Notes: generated from the letters alone by a model not told the origin. 64,000 nt of DNA from Mucilaginibacter sp. SG564 (GCF_013149275.1 NZ_JABGNA010000004.1:124001-188000), one strand, 5' to 3'; positions 1 through 9,043 are shown, counted from the first letter of the stretch. Made by a program: numbers and translations.

Positions 1-1125
1 ATCACCCCTGTTTTTTTGATCTTCAGCAATCTGTTGATCGCTAATTTCAAAAGCCACAAGAAAGCGACTGCCGCAATGGCACTCCTGGTATTCCTGTTTT
101 CGGTCTACATCATTTCCTGTGGTATGTATTCCAGCTTTATTGCCACATCAGATCCCAGTAATGCTTTAACCTTGTACCTGATTGCCTTAAGTTTGATAAG
201 TGCTATATACGTATTTGAATATTATGAAACCATTATATTGATCATAACTATTGAAATATTGTTTACCGGTCTGCTATTCTATAGCCAAACCAGCTCTACT
301 CAAATGGTGTATAATCAGCTGATATCGGCTATTTTGCTTTCGGCCTTTTACCTTACTTCCAGGTATTTTTTCTCCTACAAGGTTAATTATTACCAGCAGG
401 TGATCGAGATCAGGGAAAAAAACGTAGAGATAGAAAAAGCAGGCGAGTTTAAGAACCAGGTATTGGGTATGGTAGCACATGACTTGCGTAACCCTATCGC
501 CGCGGTAGAATCACTGGCCATGATCATGGAAATGGATCATGACTTAAACGATGAAATGCAGGAGAATCTTAACATGATGAAAGCATCCTGTATTAAAGCC
601 CGAAATATTATTGACGACCTCCTGGAAGCTGCCCGTAATGATACCAACGATGTTTTTGTAATGGAAAGAACGGAGCTGAATCAATTGTTAAAAAGCATCG
701 TGAACGACTGGGAGATACAGCAGGACCTTAAAACGGATGTGATATTTACCAGCCATGTAAATCCGGCTTATGCCAAAGTAAATAAGGAAAAGTTGCATCG
801 AGCCATAGACAACCTGATTAGCAACGCCATCAAATTTTCGAAAGATAACAGTCGTGTAGACGTCAGGCTGAATAAAAAAGCCGAGGAACTGATTATTGAG
901 GTACAGGATTACGGCCTGGGCATACCAGCCGATATACTTCCTGACATATTTAACCGCTTTTCAAAAGCACGCAGAACAGGCGTCAGAGGCGAAGAGTCAA
1001 CCGGCCTGGGTTTAAGCATTGTACGCCAGATAGTCGAAAAACATAACGGCATCATCGATGTGGAAAGCATCGTGGGCCGTGGTACAGTTTTTTATATCAA
1101 ACTACCTATTTCGTGGCTGGGATAG
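1..1125 (+). CDS. Sensor histidine kinase, 5' end outside window
   Basis: This is the C-terminal part of a membrane sensor kinase. The frame is open from the first base, so the TTG at 16 is probably not the true start. Several hydrophobic segments fill the first ~120 residues, followed by a short linker helix. The HisKA H-box reads AHDLRNPIAAVES, with the phospho-accepting His encoded at 478-480. The ATPase domain follows, with an N-box (NLISNAIKFS), G1 (DYGLGIP) and G2 (TGLGLSIV). It should autophosphorylate and pass phosphate to a response regulator, but no regulator lies next to it here. The gene ends four bases from the convergent DUF1501 gene, with no clear terminator between. The signal is unknown. 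The kinase assignment is secure. Confidence 0.93.
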   Translation: MTPVFLIFSNLLIANFKSHKKATAAMALLVFLFSVYIISCGMYSSFIATSDPSNALTLYLIALSLISAIYVFEYYETIILIITIEILFTGLLFYSQTSSTQMVYNQLISAILLSAFYLTSRYFFSYKVNYYQQVIEIREKNVEIEKAGEFKNQVLGMVAHDLRNPIAAVESLAMIMEMDHDLNDEMQENLNMMKASCIKARNIIDDLLEAARNDTNDVFVMERTELNQLLKSIVNDWEIQQDLKTDVIFTSHVNPAYAKVNKEKLHRAIDNLISNAIKFSKDNSRVDVRLNKKAEELIIEVQDYGLGIPADILPDIFNRFSKARRTGVRGEESTGLGLSIVRQIVEKHNGIIDVESIVGRGTVFYIKLPISWLG

Positions 1126-1129
1126 GAAA

Positions 1130-2401
1130 TTATCCCCGCATTACTCCTATCCTATCCCCTTTCCAATCCGGAAACAGAATATGATCATTGTTAATACTCA
1201 GATGTCTATCCGCCACTTCGCTAAAAACGCTTCTGAAATCGGTGGTAACCGCAAGGTCGCGCCCATCTTCCAGGTTTTCCACAGCTAAGGGTTGCATATT
1301 GCCATGCACCAAGCCGCCGTTAATATCATTCCCCAGGATAAAATTACATGACGCCCGGCCATGATCGGTGCCACCGGTACCGTTTTGGTGTACAGTGCGC
1401 CCAAATTCGGTCATGGTCATCACGGTCACATCATCCTGGTAAGCTTCCAGATCACACCATAGGGCGGCGATGCTATCACTCAAATCGGCCACGTTACGGG
1501 CAAATATCCCGTTCTCGGTTCCTTGGTTGAAGTGCGTATCCCAGCCGTTTGATTCGGCAAAAGCTACCTCCAATCCCACCTCCATTTTAACCAATTGGGC
1601 AATTTGTTTTAAGGAATTACCCAGGGCCGAATTGGGATATACCGCGTTATTGGCTGGCGTATAATTTTTGATATTTGTTTTCTGCAGCATTTTAACCGCC
1701 TCAAAGCTTTCTTTACCGGTTTGCTTTAACAAGCCCGATGAAGTTTGATCATACAGATCTTCAAAACTTTTGGAAGCCATATTGGCCCCCATGGGATTAC
1801 CGCGCATCTGGATGGCGAAATCCTGCAAATTACTGATAGACACCGAAGGGTTATCCCCATAAAAAGACCGCGGCATGGCTGATGTCATACTCACAGCGGT
1901 AAAAGGCGTTAAGGCATCATGCCCCAGTAAACCAACCGCCCGGTTAAGCCAGCCGCTTGATGTACCCTTGTTAAATGGCGTGCCCGACTCCATATAATCC
2001 TGCGCGTCAAAATGCGAACGAGTATTATTGGGCGACCCGATACCTTGCACTATGCCCAGGCGTTTTTCGCGAAATAAGGCCTCAAAAGATTTCATAGAAG
2101 GATGCAATCCAAATTTACCATCCAGATCTATCAACGGAGAATTATTCCCCGTTTTTGCTGCCGACATAAACAGCGTTGGCCGGGCATCTTTTAAATATTG
2201 ATCGGTAAATGGCGTTACTGCCATCAGACCGTCCATAGCGCCACGTTGAAATATACAGATCAACGTTTTACGTTTTTTATAGGGAGATATGATCTTTTCG
2301 CTCGCGGCAGCCTCGGCTAAAAAACCTGGAATGCCACCCATTAAACCTACACCCAATAAGGCTAAACCGCCTGATTTTAAAAACCCTCTTCTTGATACCA
2401 T
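1130..2401 (-). CDS. DUF1501 domain protein with Tat signal
   Basis: A 423-residue protein of the DUF1501 family, which resembles the sulfatase/alkaline phosphatase fold and is common in Bacteroidota and Planctomycetes. It opens with a twin-arginine signal (SRRGFLKSGGLALLG), so it is probably exported folded by Tat. Family-like stretches include CIFQRGAMDGL, ESNGWDTHFNQG, MTMTEFGRTVHQNG and GTDHGRASC. The ATG is 19 bases after the stop of the DUF1800 gene, so the two form an operon; DUF1800 and DUF1501 genes are paired in many genomes. The biochemical activity of the family is not established. No truncation is seen. Confidence 0.9.
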   Translation of the reverse strand: MVSRRGFLKSGGLALLGVGLMGGIPGFLAEAAASEKIISPYKKRKTLICIFQRGAMDGLMAVTPFTDQYLKDARPTLFMSAAKTGNNSPLIDLDGKFGLHPSMKSFEALFREKRLGIVQGIGSPNNTRSHFDAQDYMESGTPFNKGTSSGWLNRAVGLLGHDALTPFTAVSMTSAMPRSFYGDNPSVSISNLQDFAIQMRGNPMGANMASKSFEDLYDQTSSGLLKQTGKESFEAVKMLQKTNIKNYTPANNAVYPNSALGNSLKQIAQLVKMEVGLEVAFAESNGWDTHFNQGTENGIFARNVADLSDSIAALWCDLEAYQDDVTVMTMTEFGRTVHQNGTGGTDHGRASCNFILGNDINGGLVHGNMQPLAVENLEDGRDLAVTTDFRSVFSEVADRHLSINNDHILFPDWKGDRIGVMRG

Positions 2402-2420
2402 GATCGTATGTTTTTATAGA

Positions 2421-4403
2421 TTAACGCCGTTGATATTCAGGTGAACCGATGATCACTCCTACTACCTGCCCCAACATGGAGTTATTATTAGCGCCCTTTG
2501 GCTGCATGGCTGTTATATTATTTGGTTGCTTACCCTGCGCGGCCAATTTATTATCTGCCATCATTTTTTCAGGAGCGGTCATGGTCATGCTGGCAGGCTG
2601 CCCTTCTTTTACGTAAAGTTTGTTCGAGCTCGCTTCATCAACTCTTTGCGCCAGGTTAGGATCGGTTAATAATGGTGTAAGCCGTTTGATGGTTTCGTCT
2701 AGCTTACGCTCCGGCATGATCAGTTTACTGTAGATAGTTAAAGCTGCCTGCGCACTTTCCGGTTCATGATGATTATTCAACGCGGCCAGATCTACCTTTA
2801 CACCCGGTATACGACCCGTTGCCAGTGCCAAACCAAAATTCATCCGGTTAAGCAATGAACCGGTATTGATCCAATATTGCCCCTTATCCGGGAAACCGGT
2901 TGGTGCCTGGTAATAATACACTTTCTCACCCATTTTATTGATCCAGTTGTATAACTGATACGGTTGCTGGATAGTGGCATGCAGGCTGCGAACAGAGCCA
3001 ATAGCCAGCTCAAACGGCGATTTTGTTTTTTCGCGCAGGGTCGAAGGGCTCCAAAATTCTGGCGCACTTACCATCGTAATAAGCACCTGTTTAATATCTC
3101 CATCTTTATCCAAAAATGTTTTGGCCATTTTATCAATCAGGCTTTGTGGTGGGGTATCGCTCACAAAGCGTACCGCAATTTTACGACTGATAAACTTTGC
3201 TGTAGCAGGGCTATGGGCCAGCATGGTTAGTAGTTGTACGCCTTCCTGATATCCTTCATCCGGACCGAAATGCTTACCCAAAACAACTTTCTCCGTTTTA
3301 TCATGACGATTAGCATTGAACAGAAAATCACTATCACGAACAAAACCCCGCTTTTCCAAACGATCAGTCCCTATTTTATCCATAATGTTTTTCCCCAGCT
3401 TACCATATTCTCCTATTGGATATATTGTCCAGCCGGTTAATACTTTGGCCGCCTGGGTTACATCCTGTTGCGTATACCCTCCGTCGACTCCCAGGGTGTG
3501 TAATTCCATCACTTCCCGGGCATAATTTTCATTTAGGCCCTGTATACCTTTTGCTTTTTTCAGTTTAGTCATTAAGGTTGCACGTCTGCCGGTATCTACC
3601 GGTTGACCAATCATATTCTGCAGTTGCGTGGCACGAATCGGCTTTTTAGCCGCCTGCATATCATTGTTAGCAGCTGAGCTGGTAAAATTATCCAAGTAAT
3701 ACAACATGGCTGGTGATTTAGCAGTAGCCAGCAAAATATCATTGAATTTACCCAAAGCATTAGGCCGGATCACATCCCGCTCATAGGCAGGTATAAATTG
3801 CGCGCAATCGTTTTTAGTAAGCGACACATTAAAATGGTTGAACCAGAAACTGGTCATTACCTCCTGTAACTGATTATTAGTATAAGCAGCGCGTAATATT
3901 TTTTGATTGATAAACTGCCTGAATAGCTCTTGCTCAGGTTTCATACCGTTTTGCTGCATGTAGTTTTGCAGCACATCACGGTAAGCTTTCTGGTCGGCCT
4001 TCACCGAATCTTTGTTCACTACCCCCGCGCTTATAGCCATACGCAGTACCTGCGCATTTTTCGGAAACTCCTTAGCCACTTGGGTATTACTCAAGCTAAG
4101 AGCATCATATTGCGATAACATACGCTTCAGCGAATCATCAGGAAGATTAGCCTCCATTTGGTGCTTAAACCAGTTTTCAAGACCCGATTTTACAACTTCA
4201 TCAATTTCGCCGGGCGTAGCTCCATAAGTAAACCGGCTCAACAGGTGCGCAGCCGCTTGTCTTTCTGTTAAACCTTGCCGCTCATACGGAAATCTCCATC
4301 TGAAAGATGAATTGTGGCTATGCACAATAAAAAACGAGGAAAGCGATACTATGCCCAGACTAAGTAGCGCGATGCAGCAGATGTGCTTTATGGTGTTTTT
4401 CAT
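2421..4403 (-). CDS. DUF1800 domain protein
   Basis: A 660-residue DUF1800 family protein. It has an N-terminal hydrophobic segment (about residues 8-28) that can serve as signal anchor or signal peptide. Family hallmarks include HLLSRFTYGATPGEIDEV near the start, the central stretch ENYAREVMELHTLGVDGGYTQQDV, and LTGWTI. The C-terminal region is low in complexity and rich in Gln, Asn, Met and Ala. It is the first gene of a two-gene unit with the downstream DUF1501 gene. The function is unknown; the conserved pairing suggests the two exported proteins act together. The start ATG fits the signal sequence. Confidence 0.9.
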   Translation of the reverse strand: MKNTIKHICCIALLSLGIVSLSSFFIVHSHNSSFRWRFPYERQGLTERQAAAHLLSRFTYGATPGEIDEVVKSGLENWFKHQMEANLPDDSLKRMLSQYDALSLSNTQVAKEFPKNAQVLRMAISAGVVNKDSVKADQKAYRDVLQNYMQQNGMKPEQELFRQFINQKILRAAYTNNQLQEVMTSFWFNHFNVSLTKNDCAQFIPAYERDVIRPNALGKFNDILLATAKSPAMLYYLDNFTSSAANNDMQAAKKPIRATQLQNMIGQPVDTGRRATLMTKLKKAKGIQGLNENYAREVMELHTLGVDGGYTQQDVTQAAKVLTGWTIYPIGEYGKLGKNIMDKIGTDRLEKRGFVRDSDFLFNANRHDKTEKVVLGKHFGPDEGYQEGVQLLTMLAHSPATAKFISRKIAVRFVSDTPPQSLIDKMAKTFLDKDGDIKQVLITMVSAPEFWSPSTLREKTKSPFELAIGSVRSLHATIQQPYQLYNWINKMGEKVYYYQAPTGFPDKGQYWINTGSLLNRMNFGLALATGRIPGVKVDLAALNNHHEPESAQAALTIYSKLIMPERKLDETIKRLTPLLTDPNLAQRVDEASSNKLYVKEGQPASMTMTAPEKMMADNKLAAQGKQPNNITAMQPKGANNNSMLGQVVGVIIGSPEYQRR

Positions 4404-4582
4404 AGATGATCATTTGCGCAGGATCATGAATTACAGATACTTTGACGTTAATATGACGTTTTGGTTTAACCATAAAATTGAGTTTTTTGTGTTAAGTTTT
4501 CATTAATTATGCTCCATTTTATGTTTATTAAACCAAATAGCCTCCCGTTTGTCATATCATCACAAATCATAAATAAAAGGTA

Positions 4583-4975
4583 ATGAAAAAATTAATTTTA
4601 ATCATAACATTGGTAACCGGGTTAAACGTATTGGCCAATGCACAACAGCAACCAGCGAAAACACCTGTACAAAAGGCCGCGCATAAAACACAAAACCTAC
4701 AGAAAAAGCTGATGCTTACCACAAGTCAAACCAAGGAGGTGAATGCTCTATTCTTAACAGAAGCCACCAGGTTGGATAGTTTAAAAGCACATAAAACTGA
4801 TAAAAAAGCAAACAAAGCCGCTCACAAAGCTATCCAGTCACAAACCGATCGAAAATTAAATACTATTTTAACCGCAGACCAGAGAAAGACCTTTGCCGAT
4901 CTGAAAGCCGCTAAAAAGGCGAAACACGATCAGAAAAAAGCTGCCGCTGCGGCCAGCGCTGCTCCAAAGCAATAA
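4583..4975 (+). CDS. Small secreted Lys/Ala-rich protein, Spy/DUF4890-like
   Basis: A 130-residue protein with a clear signal peptide ending near ANAQ (about residue 20). The mature part is highly charged and helical. It contains two LTxxQ-like motifs (LTTSQTKEVN and LTADQRKTF), which recall the Spy/CpxP-type and DUF4890 periplasmic proteins of Bacteroidota. The C-terminus is an Ala/Lys tail. A chaperone-like or envelope-stress role is therefore possible but not shown. It stands alone and is followed by a good intrinsic terminator. Confidence 0.75.
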   Translation: MKKLILIITLVTGLNVLANAQQQPAKTPVQKAAHKTQNLQKKLMLTTSQTKEVNALFLTEATRLDSLKAHKTDKKANKAAHKAIQSQTDRKLNTILTADQRKTFADLKAAKKAKHDQKKAAAAASAAPKQ

Positions 4976-5000
4976 TTTAATGCAATTAATAAAAATTCGG

Positions 5001-5030
5001 AAAGCTGTTCACATCTGGGACAGCTTTTTT
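5001..5030 (+). terminator. Intrinsic terminator of the small secreted protein gene
   Basis: Arms AAAGCTGT (5001-5008) and ACAGCTTT (5020-5027) are exact reverse complements around an 11-base loop and run into six T residues. The site lies 26 bases after the stop codon at 4975. Confidence 0.85.
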
Positions 5031-5322
5031 ATTTACCTATCTAAAAAGCCGAGGCAACGTCAGTTATGAAGGAAATGTTTCGGTTTTTGGGCTTTACTTT
5101 GTCAGCCAAAAGCAATTTAAATTACAAACCAAGTGTCAAATCCATGCTCAGATCATAAAATTTGACCATTATAGGGCTAATTGTTAATATACCTTACATG
5201 ATAAATCTAATTGATATTCAGGGTGTAGCTGTAAAAAAGACACTTAATTGATTATTAATATCATATTCTAAATACTATATGATTAACAAATTGTTAACAC
5301 ATAAATATTATCATTGAAACTA
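5031..5322. other. Gene-free AT-rich spacer
   Basis: No convincing reading frame or RNA was seen in this part of the 576-base gap between 4975 and 5552. The only structure noted is a palindrome, TTAACAA-A-TTGTTAA, at 5283-5297. It lies 25 bases upstream of the -33 box of the small-RNA promoter and is a possible operator. Confidence 0.5.
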
Positions 5323-5352
5323 TTGCAATATAGAACATACTTTGTATATTTG
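5323..5352 (+). promoter_or_regulatory. Promoter of candidate small RNA
   Basis: TTG at 5323-5325, a 19-base spacer, then TATATTTG at 5345-5352. This is an exact match to the Bacteroidota housekeeping promoter TTG-N19-TAnnTTTG. The predicted start of transcription is about 5357-5360. The next protein gene begins almost 200 bases later, behind a terminator, so this promoter appears to serve a short RNA. Confidence 0.75.
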
Positions 5353-5357
5353 TCCCA

Positions 5358-5480
5358 TAGTTATTTGTAAGGAGCTGACAGGCAGCAAACGATGGTTCGA
5401 CTCCTCCCTTGCAACTCTTCTCATAATTTAGGTTTATAATTGGTTAGAACGCGCCCCTGCCCATCAGGGGCGCTTCTTGT
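5358..5480 (+). ncRNA. Candidate small RNA with tRNA-like elbow
   Basis: An untranslated unit of about 120 bases between an exact promoter and a GC-rich terminator. TTGTAAG (5365-5371) can pair over seven positions with CTTGCAA (5408-5414), like an acceptor stem. Two bases later GCTG (5374-5377) pairs with CAGC (5383-5386) around the loop ACAGG, like a short D arm with A14 and G18G19. The segment GATGG-TTCGACT-CCTCC (5391-5407) carries a perfect T-loop consensus TTCGANT, but two of the five T-stem pairs do not form. No anticodon arm is present: only AAAC links the D-like and T-like arms. I cannot match it to a named RNA family. A chance resemblance, or a leader RNA, remains possible. Confidence 0.45.
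5451..5480 (+). terminator. Terminator of candidate small RNA
   Basis: GCGCCCCTG (5451-5459) and CAGGGGCGC (5465-5473) form a perfect 9-bp GC-rich stem around CCCAT. The tail TTCTTGTTTC is T-rich but not a pure T run. Confidence 0.75.
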
Positions 5481-5551
5481 TTCTATACATTTTTGAAATT
5501 AGCAAGCAAACAAAGCTTAAAACCTGCTGTATTATTTTAAATTAATAACCC

Positions 5552-5875
5552 ATGAAAAATCCGGCGACGCTCGTTTTAAAACATGCTGATGGCAGTGCAA
5601 GAAATATCATTATTGAGCCCATCCTATGGCCAGATCTTACAGATACAGGCACCTACAAGATCTATAAAACCGCCATTGACAACGAATCGACCTTATTTAC
5701 CGAGGACCTGGAGATCACCGAAGGTGCTGCCGACCTCCCAGATGAAGCCAATCCCGATTACCTGGGCAGCATCATTATAGAACCCATGCGTCAACAATGG
5801 AAATACACCGGCGACCTGCTCAACCCTGAAGAACAGCAACAGATCGCCAGTTTTATAGAAAAGCAAGATTTTTAA
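5552..5875 (+). CDS. Hypothetical protein, 107 aa
   Basis: A small acidic soluble protein with no signal peptide or membrane segment. I do not recognise the family. It alternates short hydrophobic stretches with acidic turns, suggesting a compact beta-rich fold, and ends in the helix NPEEQQQIASFIEKQDF. The start ATG is the first in the frame and follows an AT-rich leader. Its stop overlaps the stop of the convergent SMP-30-like gene by a few bases. Reading frame length and normal codon use support a real gene. Confidence 0.7.
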   Translation: MKNPATLVLKHADGSARNIIIEPILWPDLTDTGTYKIYKTAIDNESTLFTEDLEITEGAADLPDEANPDYLGSIIIEPMRQQWKYTGDLLNPEEQQQIASFIEKQDF

Positions 5876-6768
5876 TCAAAGCCTTTCACCTTCATTTGCA
5901 TGGTGTATACCGCTTTGGAAGCCGTAATGAACAGGATATCCCTGTTTTTACCGCCGAAGCATACATTGGCCGACCATGGCTCGTCAATATCAATATGGCC
6001 TATCTTTTCGCCTTTGGGATTTACTATGGTAACGCCTTTTCCACATAGGTAAATATTACCGCGCTCATCGATAGCCATACCGTCTGATCCTTGCGCAAAA
6101 AACAAGGCTCTGTTGCTTAATGATCCATCTTTATTGATATCATATTTATAGATCTTGCTATCCCCAATATCGGCCACATATAATGTTTTACCATCAGGCG
6201 TACCTACAATACCGTTGGGGCGTACAAATTTAGCGTCGACAATAACTGCTTTATGCTGACCTTTAGCGAGGTAGTACAGTTTTTGGCCATCCAGATCGGG
6301 CTTTTTGCGGGTCCAGTAATCGCGCTGGTAGTAAGGATCTGTGATATACATACCGCCATTAGGGTGAATCCAAACATCGTTCGGGCCATTAAATAGCTTA
6401 CCTTCATAATCTTTCAGCAGCACAGTTATTTTTCCTTTAGGGCTGATAGACCATAATTCGTCTTTAGCATCTGCACAGCTAATGAGATTGCCTTTTTTAT
6501 CAAAGTACATCCCGTTTGACCTGCCCGCGCTATCCAGAAAAACCGACAGTTTGCCATCGGTATCATATTTCCAGATCTTGTTATTGGGCTGATCGGTAAA
6601 GAATATATTGCCCTGTTTATCTACTGCTGGCCCTTCGGTAAAGGAAAATTGCCTGGATACCAGCTGTGGTTTGGTGCCCGGATCGTACAGGTCGGTAGCA
6701 TCCTGGCCAAAGGCCCTGGCTGATACCACTATCAAAAAAAGAAATATTGAAATTAGTTTCTTCATCAT
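5872..6768 (-). CDS. SMP-30/gluconolactonase/LRE family protein, secreted
   Basis: A 298-residue beta-propeller of the SMP-30/gluconolactonase/LRE family, probably a periplasmic or secreted lactonase-type hydrolase. The signal peptide is KLISIFLFLIVVSARAFG. I chose the ATG at 6768 (MMKKLISIF) because the 13 residues encoded upstream precede a normal signal peptide. Propeller-type stretches include FTEGPAVDKQGNIFFTDQPNNKIWKY, GRSNGMYFDKKGNLISCAD, FNGPNDVWIHPNGGMYITDPYY and VRPNGIVGTPDGKTLYVADIGDSKIYKY. The FTEG glutamate, the NGPND asparagine and the DIGDSKI aspartate fit the metal site of the family. The substrate cannot be told from sequence. It is monocistronic, with a convergent neighbour. 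Confidence 0.9.
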   Translation of the reverse strand: MMKKLISIFLFLIVVSARAFGQDATDLYDPGTKPQLVSRQFSFTEGPAVDKQGNIFFTDQPNNKIWKYDTDGKLSVFLDSAGRSNGMYFDKKGNLISCADAKDELWSISPKGKITVLLKDYEGKLFNGPNDVWIHPNGGMYITDPYYQRDYWTRKKPDLDGQKLYYLAKGQHKAVIVDAKFVRPNGIVGTPDGKTLYVADIGDSKIYKYDINKDGSLSNRALFFAQGSDGMAIDERGNIYLCGKGVTIVNPKGEKIGHIDIDEPWSANVCFGGKNRDILFITASKAVYTMQMKVKGFD

Positions 6769-7020
6769 GGTTATGTTAGGTTTCAGCGGGTTAAAATACA
6801 CATTCAAAAAACTTTTTAAACCTTTAATTTTAACACTTTTTTGATCAAAAACGGCATAAAAACAGGTCGAAATTGTTTAAAAAGCCCCCATTTTAACACT
6901 TTTTAACAAATTTTAGCGTGATTTTGAGCAGTTTTTTAAACTTTAAAAAGTATTAAATTATTGACTAACAAATAACTACACAAAAACATGTTAATTTTTG
7001 ATCCTATTTTCTCTTAAACT

Positions 7021-7060
7021 CAACAGCCCGGTACTCTTGTTTCAGAGTATCGGGCTGTTG
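7021..7060. repeat. 16-bp hairpin between divergent genes
   Basis: CAACAGCCCGGTACTC (7021-7036) pairs with GAGTATCGGGCTGTTG (7045-7060) with a single G-T position around an 8-base loop. There is no T run on either strand and no gene ends nearby, so it is not an obvious terminator. Confidence 0.7.
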
Positions 7061-7120
7061 ATTGATATAAAGATACGAAAATGTTGAGAGAAGAGCAAAC
7101 ACGCAATGTCGCGGTTTAGG

Positions 7121-7203
7121 CCTCACCCAACCCTCTTCAAAGGAGAGGGCTTTGAAAAACATTTTTTAAAGGTCTCCCCCTTTGGGGGAGATTTAGAGGG
7201 GGT
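7121..7203. repeat. Palindromic repeat element, CCCCCTTTGGGGG type
   Basis: It contains CCCTCT/AGAGGG arms and then TCTCCCCC-TTT-GGGGGAGA (7173-7191), flanked by a polypyrimidine CCTCACCCAACCC and a purine AGAGGGGG. The same design (C5-TTTA-G5 with G-rich flanks) recurs at 29982-30090 and 42166-42244, so it is one of a family of intergenic elements. Confidence 0.65.
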
Positions 7204-7272
7204 TAAAAAAACCCTCCATCAAACTCATTAAAAACACTATTTTTGCAAACTATTTAAAATACCGTTTATAGC

Positions 7273-8994
7273 ATGAGTATTGCACTATCCGAACAGGAAA
7301 TTATACGCCGCAAATCTTTACAAGAATTAAGGGCATTGGGCATTAACCCATACCCTGCCGAAGCTTTTGATGTTAACGCCTGGGCACAGGATATTACCGA
7401 TAACTTTAAGGATAAACCCGAGAATTATCAAAATGTAGTGATTGCCGGTCGTATCATGACCCGTCGTATTATGGGTAGCGCGTCATTTGCCGAGATCCAG
7501 GATTCAACCGGTCGTGTGCAGATCTATCTGAAACGCGATGATATTTGTCCGGATGAAGATAAAACCCTGTACAATACCGTATTTAAAAAGCTGCTGGATA
7601 TTGGCGATTACATTGGCGTTAAAGGCTATGTATTTTTAACCCAGACCGGCGAGATCTCCGTTCACGTTCGTGAGCTGATCGTGCTTTCCAAATCATTGAA
7701 ACCCCTGCCGGTTGTAAAACGCGAGGAAGACGGCACCATACATGATGGCTTTACCGATCCGGAGCTGCGTTACCGCCAGCGTTATGTAGATTTAACGGTT
7801 AACCCCGAATACAAGAATATATTCATCAGCCGCTCTAAGGTGATTAGCGCTATGCGTGGTTACTTCAATGAGCAAGGCTGGATGGAAGTAGAAACCCCGA
7901 TACTACAGCCCGTACATGGCGGCGCTGCGGCACGTCCGTTTGCTACGCATCACAATACGCTGGATATGCCGCTGTTTTTGCGCATCGCCAACGAGCTTTA
8001 CCTGAAACGTTTAATTGTGGCCGGTTTCGACGGTGTGTATGAGTTTGGTAAGATGTTCCGTAACGAAGGCATGGACCGCACCCACAACCCGGAGTTTACC
8101 GCCATGGAGATCTATGTAGCCTACAAAGACTATATATGGATGATGAAAATGGTAGAGGAATGCCTGGAAACCGTGGCCCGTGCAGTACATGGCATCCCAG
8201 TAGTGCAGGTAGGTAGCAACGAGATCAACTTTGCAGGTCCGTACGAAAAACTGTCGATGTATGATTCTATCCTGAAATATACCGGTATCGATGTATCGGC
8301 TATGGACGAAGTTGCTTTGCGCCAAACCTGTGCCGAACTCAAAATAGAAGTTAACCCAACTATGGGTAAAGGCAAATTGATCGACGAGATTTTTAGCGCC
8401 AAAGTAGAAGCCAACCTGATACAGCCGACCTACATTACCGACTACCCTATCGAAATGACCCCGCTGGCCAAAAAACACCGCAGCAAGGATGGCCTTGTAG
8501 AGCGTTTTGAGCTGTTTGTGAACGGCAAGGAGATAGCGAATGCCTACTCTGAATTGAACGACCCTATTGACCAGCGCGAGCGTTTAGAGGAGCAATTGAT
8601 ACTGGCAGGCCGCGGCGATGACGAAGCAATGGCCATGGACGACGACTTTTTACGCGCCCTGGAATATGGTATGCCGCCAACATCGGGCCTGGGTATCGGT
8701 ATCGACCGTTTGGTGATGCTGATGACCAACCAAAGCACCATTCAGGAAGTACTGTTCTTCCCACAGATGCGTCCCGAGAAAAAAGCGAAAGCGCCTGCAG
8801 CCGAGGATTTTGTAAACATTGGCGTACCAGCCGAATGGGTACCCGTACTCAATAAAATGGGTTTTAACACGGTTGAAGAGCTCAAAGCCACCAACCCCAA
8901 CAAAGTATTCAATGACCTGGGCGGTATGCGCAAAAAACTAAAACTGGATATCACTATGCCCACCAAAGAAGAGGTAATGGCCTGGTTTGCATAA
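7273..8994 (+). CDS. lysS: Lysyl-tRNA synthetase, class II
   Basis: A 573-residue class II LysRS that charges tRNA-Lys with lysine using ATP in the cytoplasm. The N-terminal OB fold (about residues 55-150) binds the anticodon. The catalytic core shows motif 2 ([20 protein letters not shown]) and motif 3 ([12 protein letters not shown]). Beyond the usual ~500-residue core there is a C-terminal extension of about 60 residues (from [19 protein letters not shown] to the end), with a helix-hairpin-helix-like character; similar tails occur in Bacteroidota LysRS. It is followed by a strong terminator. No other tRNA-synthesis gene is adjacent. Confidence 0.98.
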   Translation: MSIALSEQEIIRRKSLQELRALGINPYPAEAFDVNAWAQDITDNFKDKPENYQNVVIAGRIMTRRIMGSASFAEIQDSTGRVQIYLKRDDICPDEDKTLYNTVFKKLLDIGDYIGVKGYVFLTQTGEISVHVRELIVLSKSLKPLPVVKREEDGTIHDGFTDPELRYRQRYVDLTVNPEYKNIFISRSKVISAMRGYFNEQGWMEVETPILQPVHGGAAARPFATHHNTLDMPLFLRIANELYLKRLIVAGFDGVYEFGKMFRNEGMDRTHNPEFTAMEIYVAYKDYIWMMKMVEECLETVARAVHGIPVVQVGSNEINFAGPYEKLSMYDSILKYTGIDVSAMDEVALRQTCAELKIEVNPTMGKGKLIDEIFSAKVEANLIQPTYITDYPIEMTPLAKKHRSKDGLVERFELFVNGKEIANAYSELNDPIDQRERLEEQLILAGRGDDEAMAMDDDFLRALEYGMPPTSGLGIGIDRLVMLMTNQSTIQEVLFFPQMRPEKKAKAPAAEDFVNIGVPAEWVPVLNKMGFNTVEELKATNPNKVFNDLGGMRKKLKLDITMPTKEEVMAWFA

Positions 8995-9043
8995 ATCTTC
9001 TGAATCTTGATTTGTAGGATTTCAGGATTGATATGATTTTTGA

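Larger units (their letters stand above)
6769..7272. other. Divergent intergenic region with hairpin and repeats
   Basis: This 504-base gap separates the minus-strand SMP-30-like gene from lysS. It holds a direct repeat of ATTTTAACACTTTT (from 6827 and from 6890), a 16-bp hairpin (7021-7060), a palindromic repeat element (7121-7203) and a lone TATTTTTG (7238-7245) that may be the lysS -7 box without a clear -33 partner. No reading frame is convincing. Confidence 0.6.

Noticed and set aside
16..18. TTG as true start of the first histidine kinase
   Set aside because: The frame stays open to base 1, and the residues before it are plausible protein, so the gene is likely cut by the window.
5081..5230. 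Small gene in the long spacer after the Spy-like protein
   Set aside because: Only short AT-driven frames occur, with no start signal or codon preference.
5365..5414. A normal tRNA gene
   Set aside because: The segment has a T-loop and acceptor-like ends but is only 50 bases long and has no anticodon arm; two T-stem pairs fail. I keep it only as a candidate tRNA-like RNA.
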